Below, in pieces: positions 23,401 to 37,100 of a DNA stretch of 64,000 nucleotides (position 1 is its first letter; every line of letters starts with the position of its first letter). Origin of the DNA: Marthasterias glacialis (lineage: Eukaryota; Echinodermata; Asteroidea; Forcipulatida; Asteriidae); contig OU452219.1 in NCBI GenBank assembly GCA_911728455.2, positions 4,214,320 to 4,278,319 of the forward strand. The letters are read 5' to 3'. The notes under the pieces are model-generated. The model did not search any database and was not told the DNA's origin. It saw only the letters and a program-made list of their open reading frames with translations. A program made the position numbers and the translations under genes.

Positions 23401-25378
23401 CACCCACACCCTTACATATGGCAGTTACGGGGTCCTGCTATTGTTGTTCTATTATTCCCTTTTCAGAAGAATTCCTCTGTGGGGTAGCACTAGAACAAAG
23501 AAAACCTTGTGTGGTAGCATTGTTCCATTGTGTAAAGTTCCCAAGTAAGTTGGTGAGTGTAAGGGCACCCACGCACACACACCCTAACCCCATTAGACTT
23601 TTTGAGATATGGTGGAAACTATAGGAGTGCAGTGTTTGGTTTGGGTGTATTCAGACAGATTTACCCAAACCAAATAGTGCACTTGTAATGCGGCCACCAT
23701 ATCTCAAAAAGGCTAATTGCACTCCGATTCTGCACAATAATTGTAACGCCTTGGACCATGACCGAAGCAACAGCCGCACGGCCTTACCTGCCACTGCGCC
23801 ACTGAGGTAGAGGTGCCAGACATCTGCAGAAAAGGATCCCAGTATGGTCGCGAGTCCGTTCACGGCAGACCCCAACATCGAGACCCGACGAATACCGAGC
23901 CGCGGAGCTACGACCCCCACGATCATACCTGTGATCAAACACAATATTATGTACACAATACAATAAAACGGTTGGCTCAGGATTTGCACATAGCTACTTG
24001 TAGCTTCAACATGTACATATTATTTTTATTTAATGCACAATCCATACGTTTGGGCGGTTCCCTCAGAGTGCTTTGATATTTATTAGATTTGGTACGTTAT
24101 GAACAAATCGGGTCACATTTTGTAATTGTTACCATTCATAGTTTCTCCTATTAAAATAAATAAATACGTCCCTCCTCATCGACAGTACATGTATATACAC
24201 CAGATACCACCCGTAACTGGAGAGGGGGTCCTGAGATTTAGACGTCAGCAGTTAAAAGTTCTTTGAGTTGTTTACATACAAAGAATACACCAGACGAAAA
24301 CGACATCTATTGTGTCATAATGGCATTCAATAAACCCACAGAACCCCTGTAAAGATCGTCAGAATTTGACCCCAAGATTCACTTTCCTTTGCAGGCACGT
24401 TAAGTCCTGAAGTACGAAAGCTGCACGTAAAATCAAAGTATAATAAAGTTGGACGGTAAATCAAATACTCAGAGTTCGAGTTTTTATGCATGGTTGATTT
24501 TCGGTTTTTCTCTAAATATGCTGTTGTGGTGCACGCATAGTGACTGATGACATGTTTTTTGAAAGCAAAATTGAACTGTAGTGGGGCAGATAGGGGGAAA
24601 TATTTTGGGGGAGATGTGCCTTTGATGATACTAAACATGGTTTTTGGCACACAGACGGAGTATGCCTTGGCTATAGGGCCATCGCAGATCTGTCCTTTGA
24701 CAAAATATATAGGTAGATTTAAATATTCAAAATGGCTGCCGTTGCTTGTTAGTCTACTTGTTTCAACGAGTGAACATTATTCATCAAATTGCTTTATTCC
24801 GGTGTTCTTTGTGAAAAAGAAGAAAAACTGTCATGTACTTTGACTACTGCAATGGTGATTTGGGTGGGGTTCTTCAAATACTAAGATTTTTTCTCGACAC
24901 GCACAACGTTTCATTGGTATATATGAAATTTACTTGGTCAAATTCATGGGGTCTCTTGCCGTTCAAAAAGTCCAATATATATGGGCCTGCACAGACAGAC
25001 ATTTCATCTGATGTATGCCGTTTCTGCTCGGTAAAACTTCAACCGACTCTTATAGCAAAATATGTTAGCTTGGGCTTATGCATAATGACATTTCCTTGCT
25101 TTTACGAAATGGTCAAACTGAAAGAGCGTGACTGGTAAGACTAAAAAGCGACTGGTAAACTACTCACTGATTGGACCTCCGACCACTAGTGGCATACCTA
25201 CCACCCAGCTTGAAGCTGTAGCAGACAAGTCAAATTGCTCTTTCCATTCGATGAAGAGGACGCCGAGAGATGTAGCATAACCGACGGTAAATGCAGTGCA
25301 GAAATGGCCGGCGATGCACACCATCCAGGCCCAGCCTCTATCCACATGTGCAGACGATTTGTGCGTTTCGACCTTCAT
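20499..25378 (-). CDS. Monocarboxylate transporter-like protein (SLC16 family), complete
   Basis: Four coding exons join in frame: 25168-25378, 23788-23928, 21597-22787 and 20499-20623, all introns in phase 1, giving 555 residues. SLC16 proteins are 12-helix major-facilitator carriers of the plasma membrane that move monocarboxylates or related solutes, often with protons. Seen here: the N-terminal signature DRGWAW (13-18) and the fifth-helix region YFKKRFTLTNG (about 135-145). A long hydrophilic loop lies between helices 6 and 7 (about 193-366), with a second helical half after FGLFDVFSNPKIM and the ending GKIYDATGNY before the last helix. All acceptors end in AG and all donors begin with GT. 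The start is the first ATG before the signature. Substrate cannot be told from sequence. Exon 1 lies in a segmental duplication and is repeated at 5312-5522. Confidence 0.95.
21240..21530. repeat. Degenerate TTTCGAGGGGACAAAATG repeat in transporter intron 3
   Basis: Irregular copies of ATTTCGAGGGGACAAAATGA and its complement (TTTCGTCCCCTGAAAC) occupy the 5' part of the last intron. They read through in frame after exon 3, so the open frame continues past the true donor at 21596. Confidence 0.6.
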
Positions 25379-25796
25379 GTTTTCCAGCTTCTCTCTTTCA
25401 GAGTAGCAGTGATGGAAAAAAGGCTTTAATGTTCATTCATTTTTAATGATACAAATTCAAAACTCCACAAATGATGATATTGCTAACACTTCAAACAAAA
25501 TATGAAACGTTACATTATTGCCTTGCACTATCGGCATCTGACACTGACAGGATGTCTGTGATACAACTAGGGCAGGCAACCTTAAAGAGCTAATCCGTGT
25601 TGTTTACATAACCAGAACCCAGCTCTGTTGTGAGAAATCTTCCTGTGGCTTTCATACGCATCGACGAATCGATTGTCGAGGTTGTCAATGGATTAAGTGT
25701 TGAAGTTGTGCGACCTCCCTACCCTCTCTGTCGACTATTCAAAGATTAAAATCGAGTGTTGAAAACATGTCTCTAAAAAGTTATAATACAGTATTA
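24165..25796. repeat. Segmental duplication copy 2
   Basis: Matches 205-1009 plus 5090-5922. It carries exon 1 of the complete transporter, part of intron 1 and about 400 bp of upstream DNA, without the 4.1 kb insertion present in copy 1. Confidence 0.92.
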
Positions 25797-26440
25797 AGCA
25801 AAGATCGTATGGCGCTATACGATCTTTGGTATTAACCGAACTACGGTTCGTCTGGTGACGCCGGTGTCATAGGGTATTCTGTCCTCCGGATAATGTGTAC
25901 GCCATATGGTAAATTAACGTGGGCTGGAGGAGTTTATTCAAAAGAGGGCGCTATCAGAAGGAGTTTACACGCTTCGCCGTATGGTCGCACAGAATCTCCT
26001 GCCGGACAGAATCTCCTTCCACACCGGCACTTGTCTGTGATACTATATTATTACGTCGACTACAGCTATAGAAGTTGATTCCAGAGTCAGTGCTGGAGGA
26101 CTCGAGCCGGGCTCGGACGCCCCTAGGGTCTCGAGTCTATGTGGACTTGGACAACAGGGATTCGACTACTTTGGTGGCCCAACAGGGCCATCACACATCG
26201 CACATATCTTTGCAACTATACTTGCGACGTCTCAACTACTATCGAAAATATCTTTGCAAATATTTGCGATGTTACAAATATTAATTATTTGCATATATTT
26301 GCAAAACATATGCGATAATATTTGCGAGACATCGCAAATATTTGCAAAGATGCAAAGATGTTCATTTTACGATTATATTTGTAAGATTGCAGGGAAGGGT
26401 TGAAGGGAAAAGCAAGCCAGGACAAACCCAGGCTCAGATG
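25796..26440. repeat. Palindrome-led repeat, copy 2
   Basis: It starts with the 28-nt palindrome, here with one mismatch (25800-25827), and shares ATTCGACTACTTT, GGGCCATCACACATCGCACA and the GCAAATATTTGCGATG array with 14960-15420. It begins exactly where the segmental duplication stops. Confidence 0.7.
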
Positions 26441-26569
26441 GTCGGATCAGGTGAAGAACCCAGCCGGCATGTCACAAAGCAAGCAACATAACCTAAAATA
26501 TATTACATTAATGCTCCATCGTGAGAACCACGAAGCGACAGTTATGACATGTGATCGACAACAACAATA

Positions 26570-26690
26570 TTTTTTGCAAAGATATTTGCGAAATCGCAAA
26601 TATTTGCGATGTTTTCGACATCGCAAATATTTTCGCAATTATTTGCAAACATCTTTGCGATTTATGATGTTCTTTTGGGGCCACCATAGA
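26570..26690. repeat. GCAAATATTTGCG array
   Basis: Dense direct and inverted copies of GCAAATATTTGCGATG that can pair with the array at 26190-26370. TTGGGGCCACC at its right end is the inverse of GGTGGCCCAA near 26174. Confidence 0.6.
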
Positions 26691-28100
26691 CTATAAGCAC
26701 TGTCAAGGGTCGAGGAAATTGCCATAACAGCTGCATCTGCAGCCGTCAATAATTTTACTTTTATAATACTTACCCATACGCACACACTCGTTTTATTTTT
26801 TACTTCATCGCCAAAGACCCATGATCCTAAAAGGTTCTGTTTATTGATACCAGCAAACAAGACCACATGATGTTTTCAAAAGCATTTATTCTGACGTTTC
26901 TTATTTTTCAGTTTTTGAATACATTTATTTTATTTTCCTTTTATTATTCCACGCTTATAACGCAGGCACGGTGAATCAATTACTTTCCTTAAAATCAACT
27001 TGTAGCTTCCCAATATGTGTCATAATAACAGAAAAAAGCTTAATATTTCAAGGATCATATATTTTACTAAAGGGCCCCTTCCAATGTTGCATCGTGGAAA
27101 AAATGTATCAATCACAACCAGTAGTTGAAAGAAAAAAGTACTGGCCTGGTAGTTTCATAACTATGATGAGTCTCATTCTGGAAGCTCATCTGATTACGAA
27201 GTTTGTACCTGCACCAGTACTCCAGAGTAAAGTCAAGAAATAGCTCTTGAAAAAGCTCAAAATCTGCCATTTCTTACTTCGGTTGTCGCAGTCGAAATAA
27301 CCTCAGCACGAGTGTGCGCAAACTTCCTCACAAAACAAAATCCGTTTTGCTTTACAAATGGGATTATCATACCGTAACTTATTTGATTGATTTGTCACAG
27401 GTTACTTGGATATTAACGAGAGAATTGGATATTGATTTACTCTTCAAAAAATTAAAACCAATGTAATACCTGGTAACAGAACAAACTTTGATATTAATAT
27501 TACTTTCTAAAATAACCTTAATATATTATTTTCTCCTTATTGTTTGTTCAATCCTTTCCACGTCACATACTTGTATTGTACTTGTCTAAGCCCATCCAAT
27601 CCTATAATACATTACAAGCAGGATTCACAATCTTGTAGAAAATATTTAAAATATAATTTTTTAAAGTAATTTTACCAAACAGATTTTCTGAACCTTGATT
27701 GTAACACTCTTTGTGATTTTTACTAGATGTCCAGCAAGAAGTCACTGTGAGTGATCAGCGTTGAGGACGTATGAACATGGCCACTGGTCAAATTGAAAGA
27801 CGGTAGTCTTCATGTGATCCTTATCAGACGAAGACTTAAAATAATAAGAGTGCTCGATATTCTGGCATTTTCAAACCTTTCTTTCAAACATTTAGACGTT
27901 TGGACATGCCTTAAGTTATCAGTCACCGCACAATATTTAAACATCACTTTCATTAATATCAAAACAAAGACCAATTGAATACAAACAAGTTGTCAAATAT
28001 TTCAGATTATTGTTTTCAAAATAAAGGTGTCTATCAATCAAATTAGTATCTTAAAACAAATTTCCAACACCGATGAGAAAAACAAATAAAAACTGAACGT
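26691..28100. other. Intergenic stretch, no gene seen
   Basis: AT-rich DNA between the transporter upstream region and the 3' end of the phospholipase gene. Part of it must be the 3' untranslated region of the phospholipase mRNA, but no clear polyadenylation signal was identified. Confidence 0.5.
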
Positions 28101-31100
28101 CTATAGCTGCTGGTAAGGATTCTTGGCTTGCTTCACACGTCGCACAACCAGCATCATAGCAGCTCCTACGACAACCAAGGCAATGATAACAATGACAGCG
28201 ATGGCCCCTCCTGGTAGACCGCCATCTTTTGGCTCAACTGGGTAGCCGGAATTATGTTGCTGCTCTTGCTGCTGCTGCTGCTCTTGTTGTTGTTGCTGCT
28301 GCTGCTGCTCTTGCTGCTGCTCCTCTTCTTGGTGTGGGGTTTCTTCTTTTTCTTCTGTTCCCTTATGTTGATTTTCTTCACTACCTTGATCCATCCACGA
28401 ATCCCTGCTATTCTTATTCGTATATAGGTACGGGAAATCCTGAGAAATACAAGAACAAAATAATAGAAGGATCTCCTTTTTTTATGGAGATAAACGAGAT
28501 AGACCCCGCTTTTTGTTTTTTTAAATAAGCTCCAAAATGGCGTAACACCCGTGAAACACAGTTAACAATAGAACTTTGCAACATTTTGCAACTTGCCTGT
28601 GGTGTTAAACTAAAGAACATTTAAGATTCACGGGTAAAACATTTACTTTAATGGGTTTATTCGTAGGTCGTTCTAAAGTTTACAATCTCCCTACCCCCAA
28701 TTGGCCCATCAGCGTTTCTACTGAACTCACCTCATAGTCCAAAAGTAAACTGGTCATACATATAATCTAGCCATCTAAACAAGCAAAACTAGCAAAATAA
28801 ACAGAGTAGATATTTTTGCGTTATTTGCAAACAATTTTAAAAGAGGGAAGATCCGAAACGTTTGATGACATCCGGAATACCAGTAGTTGCACCGTCTCAT
28901 CGCGGTCTCTGTGTGCATGTTAGTCAAGACGACCTCATACACAACTCCATAGGAGCTTCAGTGCGAGAAAAGTAGTTTTAAAACCATGCCCGATATGTAG
29001 AAAAGGGAGTCCTCGTAGCACACTCTTCCCCTCTTGTACACCCTTTTCGTAAATTCCTGAGATTCTCTAGAACATAATGAAGACAAAATTGGGTACACCG
29101 TGCCACATTATCGAGCACCAAAATCTTTAATAAAGATTATAGAAGGTGTAACCCTGTTTTCTTTCTTTTTTTTTCTTTTTAATGTTACCTCAGAGGGACA
29201 GCGGATGTCCTCACCAGGGGTCCACCTTTTGGCTTTAGATCCTACCGGCTGGATCTGCGTATGGAAAATCCCAAGAGAATGTGAATGGAACCTCAATCAG
29301 CATTGCAGTTATTCATACAAAGTGCAGGTTTGTGATTCTCCTCTAATGATTACAATAGGCCGTATTTTGACACCAAGAGGGCGCAATTCCATTTTGAAAG
29401 TAAAAAATAATATTACAATACATCAACATACAAATTTTCCAAGTTAATATCTTACACTGATTACATTGCAAAACTGTCAATACAAAAAAAAATCAAAAGT
29501 TATATGTTAACTGCTTTATAAGAAGTCTTATTGCATCTGGTTTACCGCACTATTTTTATGGTTTGACAGCACCAATCTACCCCCAATGGGCGCCCTCTTG
29601 CAGTTAAAAATAAGGCCTGTTATGAGTGTTGAACAACACTGCCCGCAGTTTTCACACATATTTATTTTTCAAGATAATTTCACATTAAAAAAAACGCAAT
29701 CTCCTTACCGAAACCAAAAGCATGCTTTTGCGATCCTTATAATCTAGACATATTTTGATATTTTTGAATAGGACTTACCATGTTATTCCACGTAGCAATA
29801 GCCTGTGCACCCTGGCCTTTTGCACTCAAATGGAAACAATCGGGGGCAAAGAAGGAGTAGTCAGGGGACCCGTCCTACAGGAAAACGAGTGTCTCTATTA
29901 TTGATTAAAATATGTTATTAAGACTAATTCAATTTAAACTCAGAAGCAAGTAGCTCCCCCAACACTTGAGAATTGTTAAAAAATTTGAAAACCGTAAAAT
30001 ACAAAACAAACTTGAGGTTTTTCCCCTTCTAATAACAGCCTTAGCTATAAAATATATTTTTTAAAGGCAATAGCTAGGTGTCTGTTCTGCTATATTATTT
30101 TGTAACATGGTGTCAACTCGCCAACATCTGCTTACCTCGTGTCTGGGTAGAGTTGTCTCAAGGAAAAACGGCTGAAAGACGGCAGCAAAGTCATCCCTGA
30201 TAATGTCGAATTTACCACTATTAATACTCGACTGGAGAAGAGACTAGGCAAGAAATCGTAAAAGAAAGTAGAAGTTAATCTTCTTCATTTATGTATAGTC
30301 TTTTTGCGTAAAATGCAGGCGTAATTTATAATAATTATTGAACAACTTTAAAAACATTTTTGAAAAAATCCAAACACATCGGAATAATGCAATTCACATG
30401 TACGAATATTATCTATAAGAAAATCGAAGATTTTCATAATTAATGCATCATTTACCTATTGACCGATCCATTAAGCCCCGCCTACTAACGTATTGACCAA
30501 TCACAACCTCGACAACGCCACTGACAGTCCGACAAAGGTCCGACACGTTAAAACTCACATTAGAAAAGTAAACAAACCGCCGCCATTGTTTTGACACAAC
30601 AGCAAAAACAACTGTACAACTTTTGTTTGGTTTTGTTTGAATTTTTTGTATTTCGGTGGTGCAAATTCTATAGTAGTGTCAAGTAAAAGTGGTTTAACAG
30701 TGTTCCTGTCTGCATCGTTCATTGGACTCAAGGCACTGCTCAAAAGGCCACCATAGGCTACCCATTCACGAAAACCATGTACGCAACAGTGTATCCGATA
30801 CGTGTGTGTGGCCGCAACCGAACCACCGATCATGGCAAGAAAGTCACACCATGTGCTGTTACTAGGCAGTTGCTAAGGTAGGCGGGGCTTAATGGATCGG
30901 TCTATCATAGATCAATATTAAATCCACATTGGCACTGGAATTCCTTCATCCGCGGATAGTGATTTTGTTCAACATGAAAGTGCAGAAATATTCAATCATT
31001 ACCTGATATTGTCTGGTTGTTTCCGCCACCAGGTCTCTATCAACTTCGTTCATTCCACAAGGGCAAAGAAAGCTAGAACATAAATAGTTTATTTTTAGTT

Positions 31101-34100
31101 TGATTGATTGTGATTGATATGTTTTATTGCTGTTTATATACAAGTATACAATAGAAGTTGAAGCGCCTCTCAAGCTTGAAAGGACAGTAAAATCAAATAA
31201 AACGGATCTAGAGTTCAATACAACAGTCATTTAAACCATTAGCCACTATATAAACGTGGCACTCATAAAACTGATTCAAAACAAATCAAATTATCAAAAT
31301 AGTTACATTAATTTATATCATTAAACATATTCAATTTCTAAACAAATTTAACATTTATCTAGTTTGTATTCTGATTTTTGCCCACACTGACGTGCGATAA
31401 GCATCGTATATTCGATGCTGTATGAGCATGCGATGACGTAGGCTAAAAGGTAAACAATATACGACAATGTTCCCCGATGCAATTTTTTACATCCATTAAA
31501 AATTATCTAGTTTTTGTGATTTCGTAATGTTGTAATCGTTGTTAACCTGCATGGCCCGACATTTTATATACCATACTTGATTCGAATACTGTGCCCCAAT
31601 AGAATTTCATGAAGATTATTAGTGCTAGAACCAAATTTTAAGAAAGTTTTGAAATGTTCAGACAAATATCATTACAAACTGGTATCTCATTCGCGCCAGG
31701 AGTGTCAGTTCTGACAGACCAGAGGGATGGATTTCACAAAAGTAGTCATAACTTAGGACTAGTCCTAACTTATGACTAGTCCTAACCTATGACTAGTCCT
31801 ATAAGTTAGGACTAGCAGGGACTAGTTACTCGTCCTAACTCGAGATAAGACTATAGTCCTAGCACTTTGTGAAACCCACACCGTGTGTGGATTTCACAAA
31901 GCGCCAGGACTAGTCTTATCTCGAGTCTAACTTATAGGACTTGTCATCAGTTGGGACTAATCATAAGTTGGGACTAATTTTGTGAAACCCACTGGCGCGC
32001 TATTAAATGTCATTTGAGATTATTACAAGAACAAAAGGCATATACTGTACTTTATTCATTTTGCTGTTGTGTTCACTTACCGGTGTAAAATGTCGCAGGT
32101 GAAACTCGACAGTTCTGCTACATTATGAACGTTCACAATACCGATAACGTTGACAAACATCCGGGGCACCTGATAATCAGAAGAAAATTGCAAAACTGTT
32201 TTGTAAGTACAAAATAATTAAACCCACCTTGTACACCTTCCAAGATGTTGCATTCAATGGTTGCTTCGTCTCATAAAATCATTCTTAACAAGCTCCCCCC
32301 AGATTTGATAATTCGGCGCCTATAGAATAACTCGTGTCATTTATGACAGACATGGAGCATTCGGCTCCGTCATTTATTTTGAAAACGTGCGCTTTTGGTT
32401 CGCGGCTTCAAACAGACACAGAGCCAAAGCCGGATCCCAAGCCGACGTCGTGGTTTCAAAAAGGGCCTTAGTCCACGAACTCAGCGCTGCGTATTGAGGG
32501 AGTTGCGACATGGAGGGACCAGTTTTATTTGGTCCCGTTGCTGGACGCCATTTTAGGTACAATGTATAGCACGACCCAGTGTGCAGTTAAGGTGTTTTTT
32601 TTTCCAAACCTCGGCTTTTCCTCCGGCTCCAGGCCCCGCTTGATGTTGGAAACACCGTGCAAAATGTACACTGGTCCCTAAAGTGATGTCAGAACCAAAG
32701 CCGGAGCGGGAGCCCACGCCGAGATTTAGAAAAGGCCCCCTAGTCTGGCTCCCTGTGTGCGCACATGCGCTTTTATTTCATTTTTATATTTTATTATTTA
32801 TTTATTTATTTATTTTATTTTTTTTACCGAAAATGGCTTCTATATTATAGTCGCAAGCACCTTGTAAACCATAATGTAAATAAATGGGTCTTTCAAACAT
32901 AGATCCACATACCTTGTAGAAAAAAAGATGAGCGCTTTGAGACGCCCTCAGAAGTGATAAAGCGCTGTAAGAACTGCGTATTATTATTAAGGTCGTTTAC
33001 GAAACCACGGCTTGGTCTCCGGCTTGCTTCAAGCCCCATAAGTAAAGCACACATTTTCTAAATAACTGACAGAGCCCAAACCCAAGCCATGGTTTCGTAA
33101 ACGGCCTATGGCCGTTTACGATACAACGGATTGGGCTTGGGCTTGGGACCAGGCTTGGGCTTCGTCAGTTATTTAGGAAACGTGTGCCTTCCTTTACGGG
33201 GCTTCAAGCATGCAGACGGAGACCAAGCCGGAGCCTAAGCCCAAGCCGTTGTTTCGTAAACGGCCTAAGTTGTCGCCGTGAAAACGCGTAGTAGAATTCA
33301 AATTTGAACAACAGTGATGCTTTGCACATTCCTGTAGCTCCACGCGTTCAAAATCAGCAATTACAAACAATTTTAAAAACTTCAAAATATATTCAAAAAA
33401 CGAAAAGTTTTTCAAATTAAATATGGCAGTAGCAAAATTGTAAAAGTGAACTTCAAGAAAAAAAATCATTTTACCTCTGTCAGAATCATGAGTGCCTCTT
33501 CAATGAACATCACGTAATTTTCCGGTGCGAATCTTTCTGGGTATCTGCAGTACCGACAGAGATCGTTCCCGCCAACAAATATGGTGACCAACTTCCAGTC
33601 GTTTTCAAAGTCTATGTTCGGATCGGTACGCATCTTGTCCACCAGCTTCCTGGCCTGCTCGGGCATCCCGCTGAAAATGAAAAGGGCATTTTATTAGGCT
33701 CTTTTAAACAAAGTATTAAAGCGACTAAATATGTACTAATACTCTCTTTAAGTTTTGAGATTGAAATTCACTCTGATCGACTAAAACTAGGCCAGACAAA
33801 TCATCTGCAGGTTGACCCTAGTTTCAATCGACTATTGTGAATCAAAATCTTTAAGAGAGTACTTCCTAATCATGTTCATCGGACCTAAACAAATAAACCA
33901 ATCAGCCGATCAGCCAATCAGCCAATCAGCCAATCAGCCAATCAGCCAATCAGCCAATCAGCCAGCCAGCCAGCCAATCAACCAATCAGCCAGCCAGCCA
34001 TCCAGCCAGCCAATCAGCCAGTCAGCCAGTCAGCCAATCAGCCAATCAGCCGGTCAGCCAGTCAGCCAATTAGCCAATCAGCCAATCAGCCAGCCAATTA

Positions 34101-37100
34101 GCCAATCAGCCAATTAGTCAATCAGCCAATCAGCCAGCTAGCTGGCCAATCAGCCAATCAGCCAATTAGCCAGCCAGCCAATCAGCAATCCGCCAATCAG
34201 CCAGCCAGCCAATCAGCCAATTAGCCAGCCAGCCAATCAGCCAATTAGCAAATCAGCCAATTAGTCAATCAGCCAATCAGCCAGCTAGCTGGCCAATCAG
34301 CCAATTAGCCAGCCAGCCAATCAGCAATCCGCCAATCAGCCAGCCAGCCAATCAGCCAATTAGCCAGCCAGCCAATCAGCCAATCAGCCAGCCAATCAGC
34401 CAATCAACCAATCAGCCAATCAGCCAATCAGCCAATTAGCAATCAGCCAATCAGGCAATCAGCCAATTAGCCAGCCAGCCAATCAGCCAGCCAGCCAGCC
34501 AGCCAATCAGCCAATCAGCCTATCAGCCAATCAGCCAATTCGACAATTAGACAATCAGCCAATCAGCCAATCAGCCAATCTGCCAATCAGCCAATTAGAC
34601 AATCAGCCAATCAGCCAATCTGCCAATTAGACAATCAGTCAGCCAATCAGCCAATCGGGAAGTCAGCCAGCCAGCCAGCCATCCAGCCAGCAAGCCAGTC
34701 AGACAATCAATCAATCCGCCGGTATCCATAAAAAATATGTTCAAAGGAGCTGTGACAAAAAATACCGGTTCACAGGGGGACAATATTTACATAGAAATTG
34801 CCTCGGAGTACAATTGAGTTTTGAATCTATTCTTGAAAATGTTCGCATGAAGGGAAGGTTTGTGGTCTGCAGGGTGGATCATTCCATAACATTGGAGCCG
34901 AACTGGACGGTGGCGGCCATAAAGTTTCCTTTTGATGGAGAAAGTTAATTTGAAGACCGTAAGTTGCGAGAAATAATGCGAGAGCAATTTGATGTGTTTA
35001 AAATATCTGCATTTTGGTGTTTTCTGAGGGTGCTGTGAGGCGGCGGTGGGGGATGAATAATGCAACTCGTGACAAAGTCAAACCTGCAACTAATCTCATT
35101 GTCTTTGTGTGGATTCTACATTAGCACGGCCCCTGTGGAACTACATTAGCCAGTAGGGGGCCTATGTGGGGACTCTTTGGTTACGGGGCAGAGGGGTTGA
35201 TTTGCCCGAAATTTTACACAGATAAAAACACATGGTACCAATTTCTAATATTTGTTTCTTCTTCTTTTTGCTTTGCTCGATTTCACCCACTGTTTTGCCC
35301 CTACTGTTTTGTGCTTTATTTGTGTATAATATTACTTTAATATAGAGTTGTATTTGAAGATATATTTCCTAAATTAAGATATTTACTCTGTGACTGCACC
35401 CGGCACTGCCACATTGAGTTTGGAATTGCGACTGTCCTTGGTTCCAGTGCCGATTGAATAGCCGTAAATGTCCGCATTGTAGTTGCGCATTATGTCTGAA
35501 ACATGATAAATGGAGGGGAGAAAAGTTGAGTTTACAAGTCAACAAAAGACTAAATGTCACATCCCACTATTAAGTTGGCATATGTTGAAAAGAAGAAAAA
35601 AAACGGATACAAGTTATTTCAAATCATTTTCATATAGCACTGACTTGGGTTAGCTGGAAAAACACGGTGGGAAAATTCTATGCAAAGGACTGAGTATAGT
35701 AGACTCACTGCTTGACTTTCCACTTAACTAGAACCATCTGAAACAAAATAGGTCTAAACTTATTAAATTAGTTGTACACAAGTCTTTTGTTTCGAAATCA
35801 TTTTTAACTATAGGTGACAAGTAATTACAAAGTGTAATAGTTTACAATACTTTGGCTACAATTTAATGGTCACTATAACATCCAGTGTCGCTTGTTAAAT
35901 TATCACATAAAAGCATTCGAATGGTTTCTTATTATATCCTGTTGGTAAGTGTTGACGTTTTGGAGCCGGAAGTGCAATGTAAAACGAATGGTATACAATA
36001 CTTGCACATGAATAGTCGGTACACTTCACTTCCGGGTCCAAACGTCATCACACTGGATGCATGGTCATGTCTCCATGCGGACAATTTGTACAGGCACAAC
36101 CAACTTCGCTGTATTCGGAGTAAACACTTCCGTTCCCCATGAGAAGCAATTACTATGACAGTATCTTACTGTTCTGGAGAAAAATGTCTAACACTTAAAA
36201 ATGTGAATAGTCTTCTTCTTGGCGATTTCCTGGAATTGGTTTGCCTGTAAATTGATTCGTGTGACATGGCCCCTTAGACTTACTTGGAAGAGTTACGACT
36301 TCTTCTAGGTGTTTGTCTCCACCAACCCTGCCAAATTGGAAGAAAGATAAAGGTTTTTCTTATAGGCACACCTAAGCAATTTTTATGAGATTGGGCATTT
36401 TGTGAAAAATGTCTAATACCGGTACTGAGTCGATAATACAAAATATATTTCAATTCAATTCAATTCAATTCAATTTATAAGAAGTATTATTTCCATACTC
36501 TCACAGAATTCCATGTAAATTATATTATGATTAAAAAAGAAAATATAAGTAAATGAAGTAAATTTGAGAGAAGAGTATGGAGGCTAACTGAATAAGTCTA
36601 AACTTGTAAAAAATCAGCCCTCAGAAGCAAAAACCGAGAGAAACAACAAAACAAAACAACAACAAACACGTAACAAGCATGACGGACATAAGACATTGAC
36701 GGACAAGTACAATTAAATGATAAAAAGAAATAAACGAAGCATTATGAATATTAATAGATGTGAGTTTTGCATCGGGAATAAAGAAGATTATTTGTGTTTT
36801 ACCCATACACCGATGTGGGTAAAACACAAATAAGAAGCGTTATGAAGATAAAGTGTTATGCTTCGGGTGACACTTACGATGCAGCAAGCCCGCGGTATTG
36901 TATAGCTACTCCAATGACCGTGTTGGCCCCAGCCCCATTAGCTGCCTGCAAAATGAACACAGCGGCGAAATATCAATGCAACAGTAGAGTCATGTCTTTC
37001 ATTGTGATGTTCCATTTGTGCCATTCCTTTTTTCAAATTTTCCTTAGCGTCGCATTTTTTTTCCCTGGCATATTTTTATGTCTTTTTTATTATTTTTATT

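Noticed and set aside
33812..34117. Gln-Pro-Ile-Ser repeat protein
   Set aside because: Pure translation of the CCAATCAG minisatellite inside a phospholipase intron.
33895..34718. CRISPR-like array
   Set aside because: Units are 4-8 bp without unique spacers; this is a minisatellite in an animal genome.
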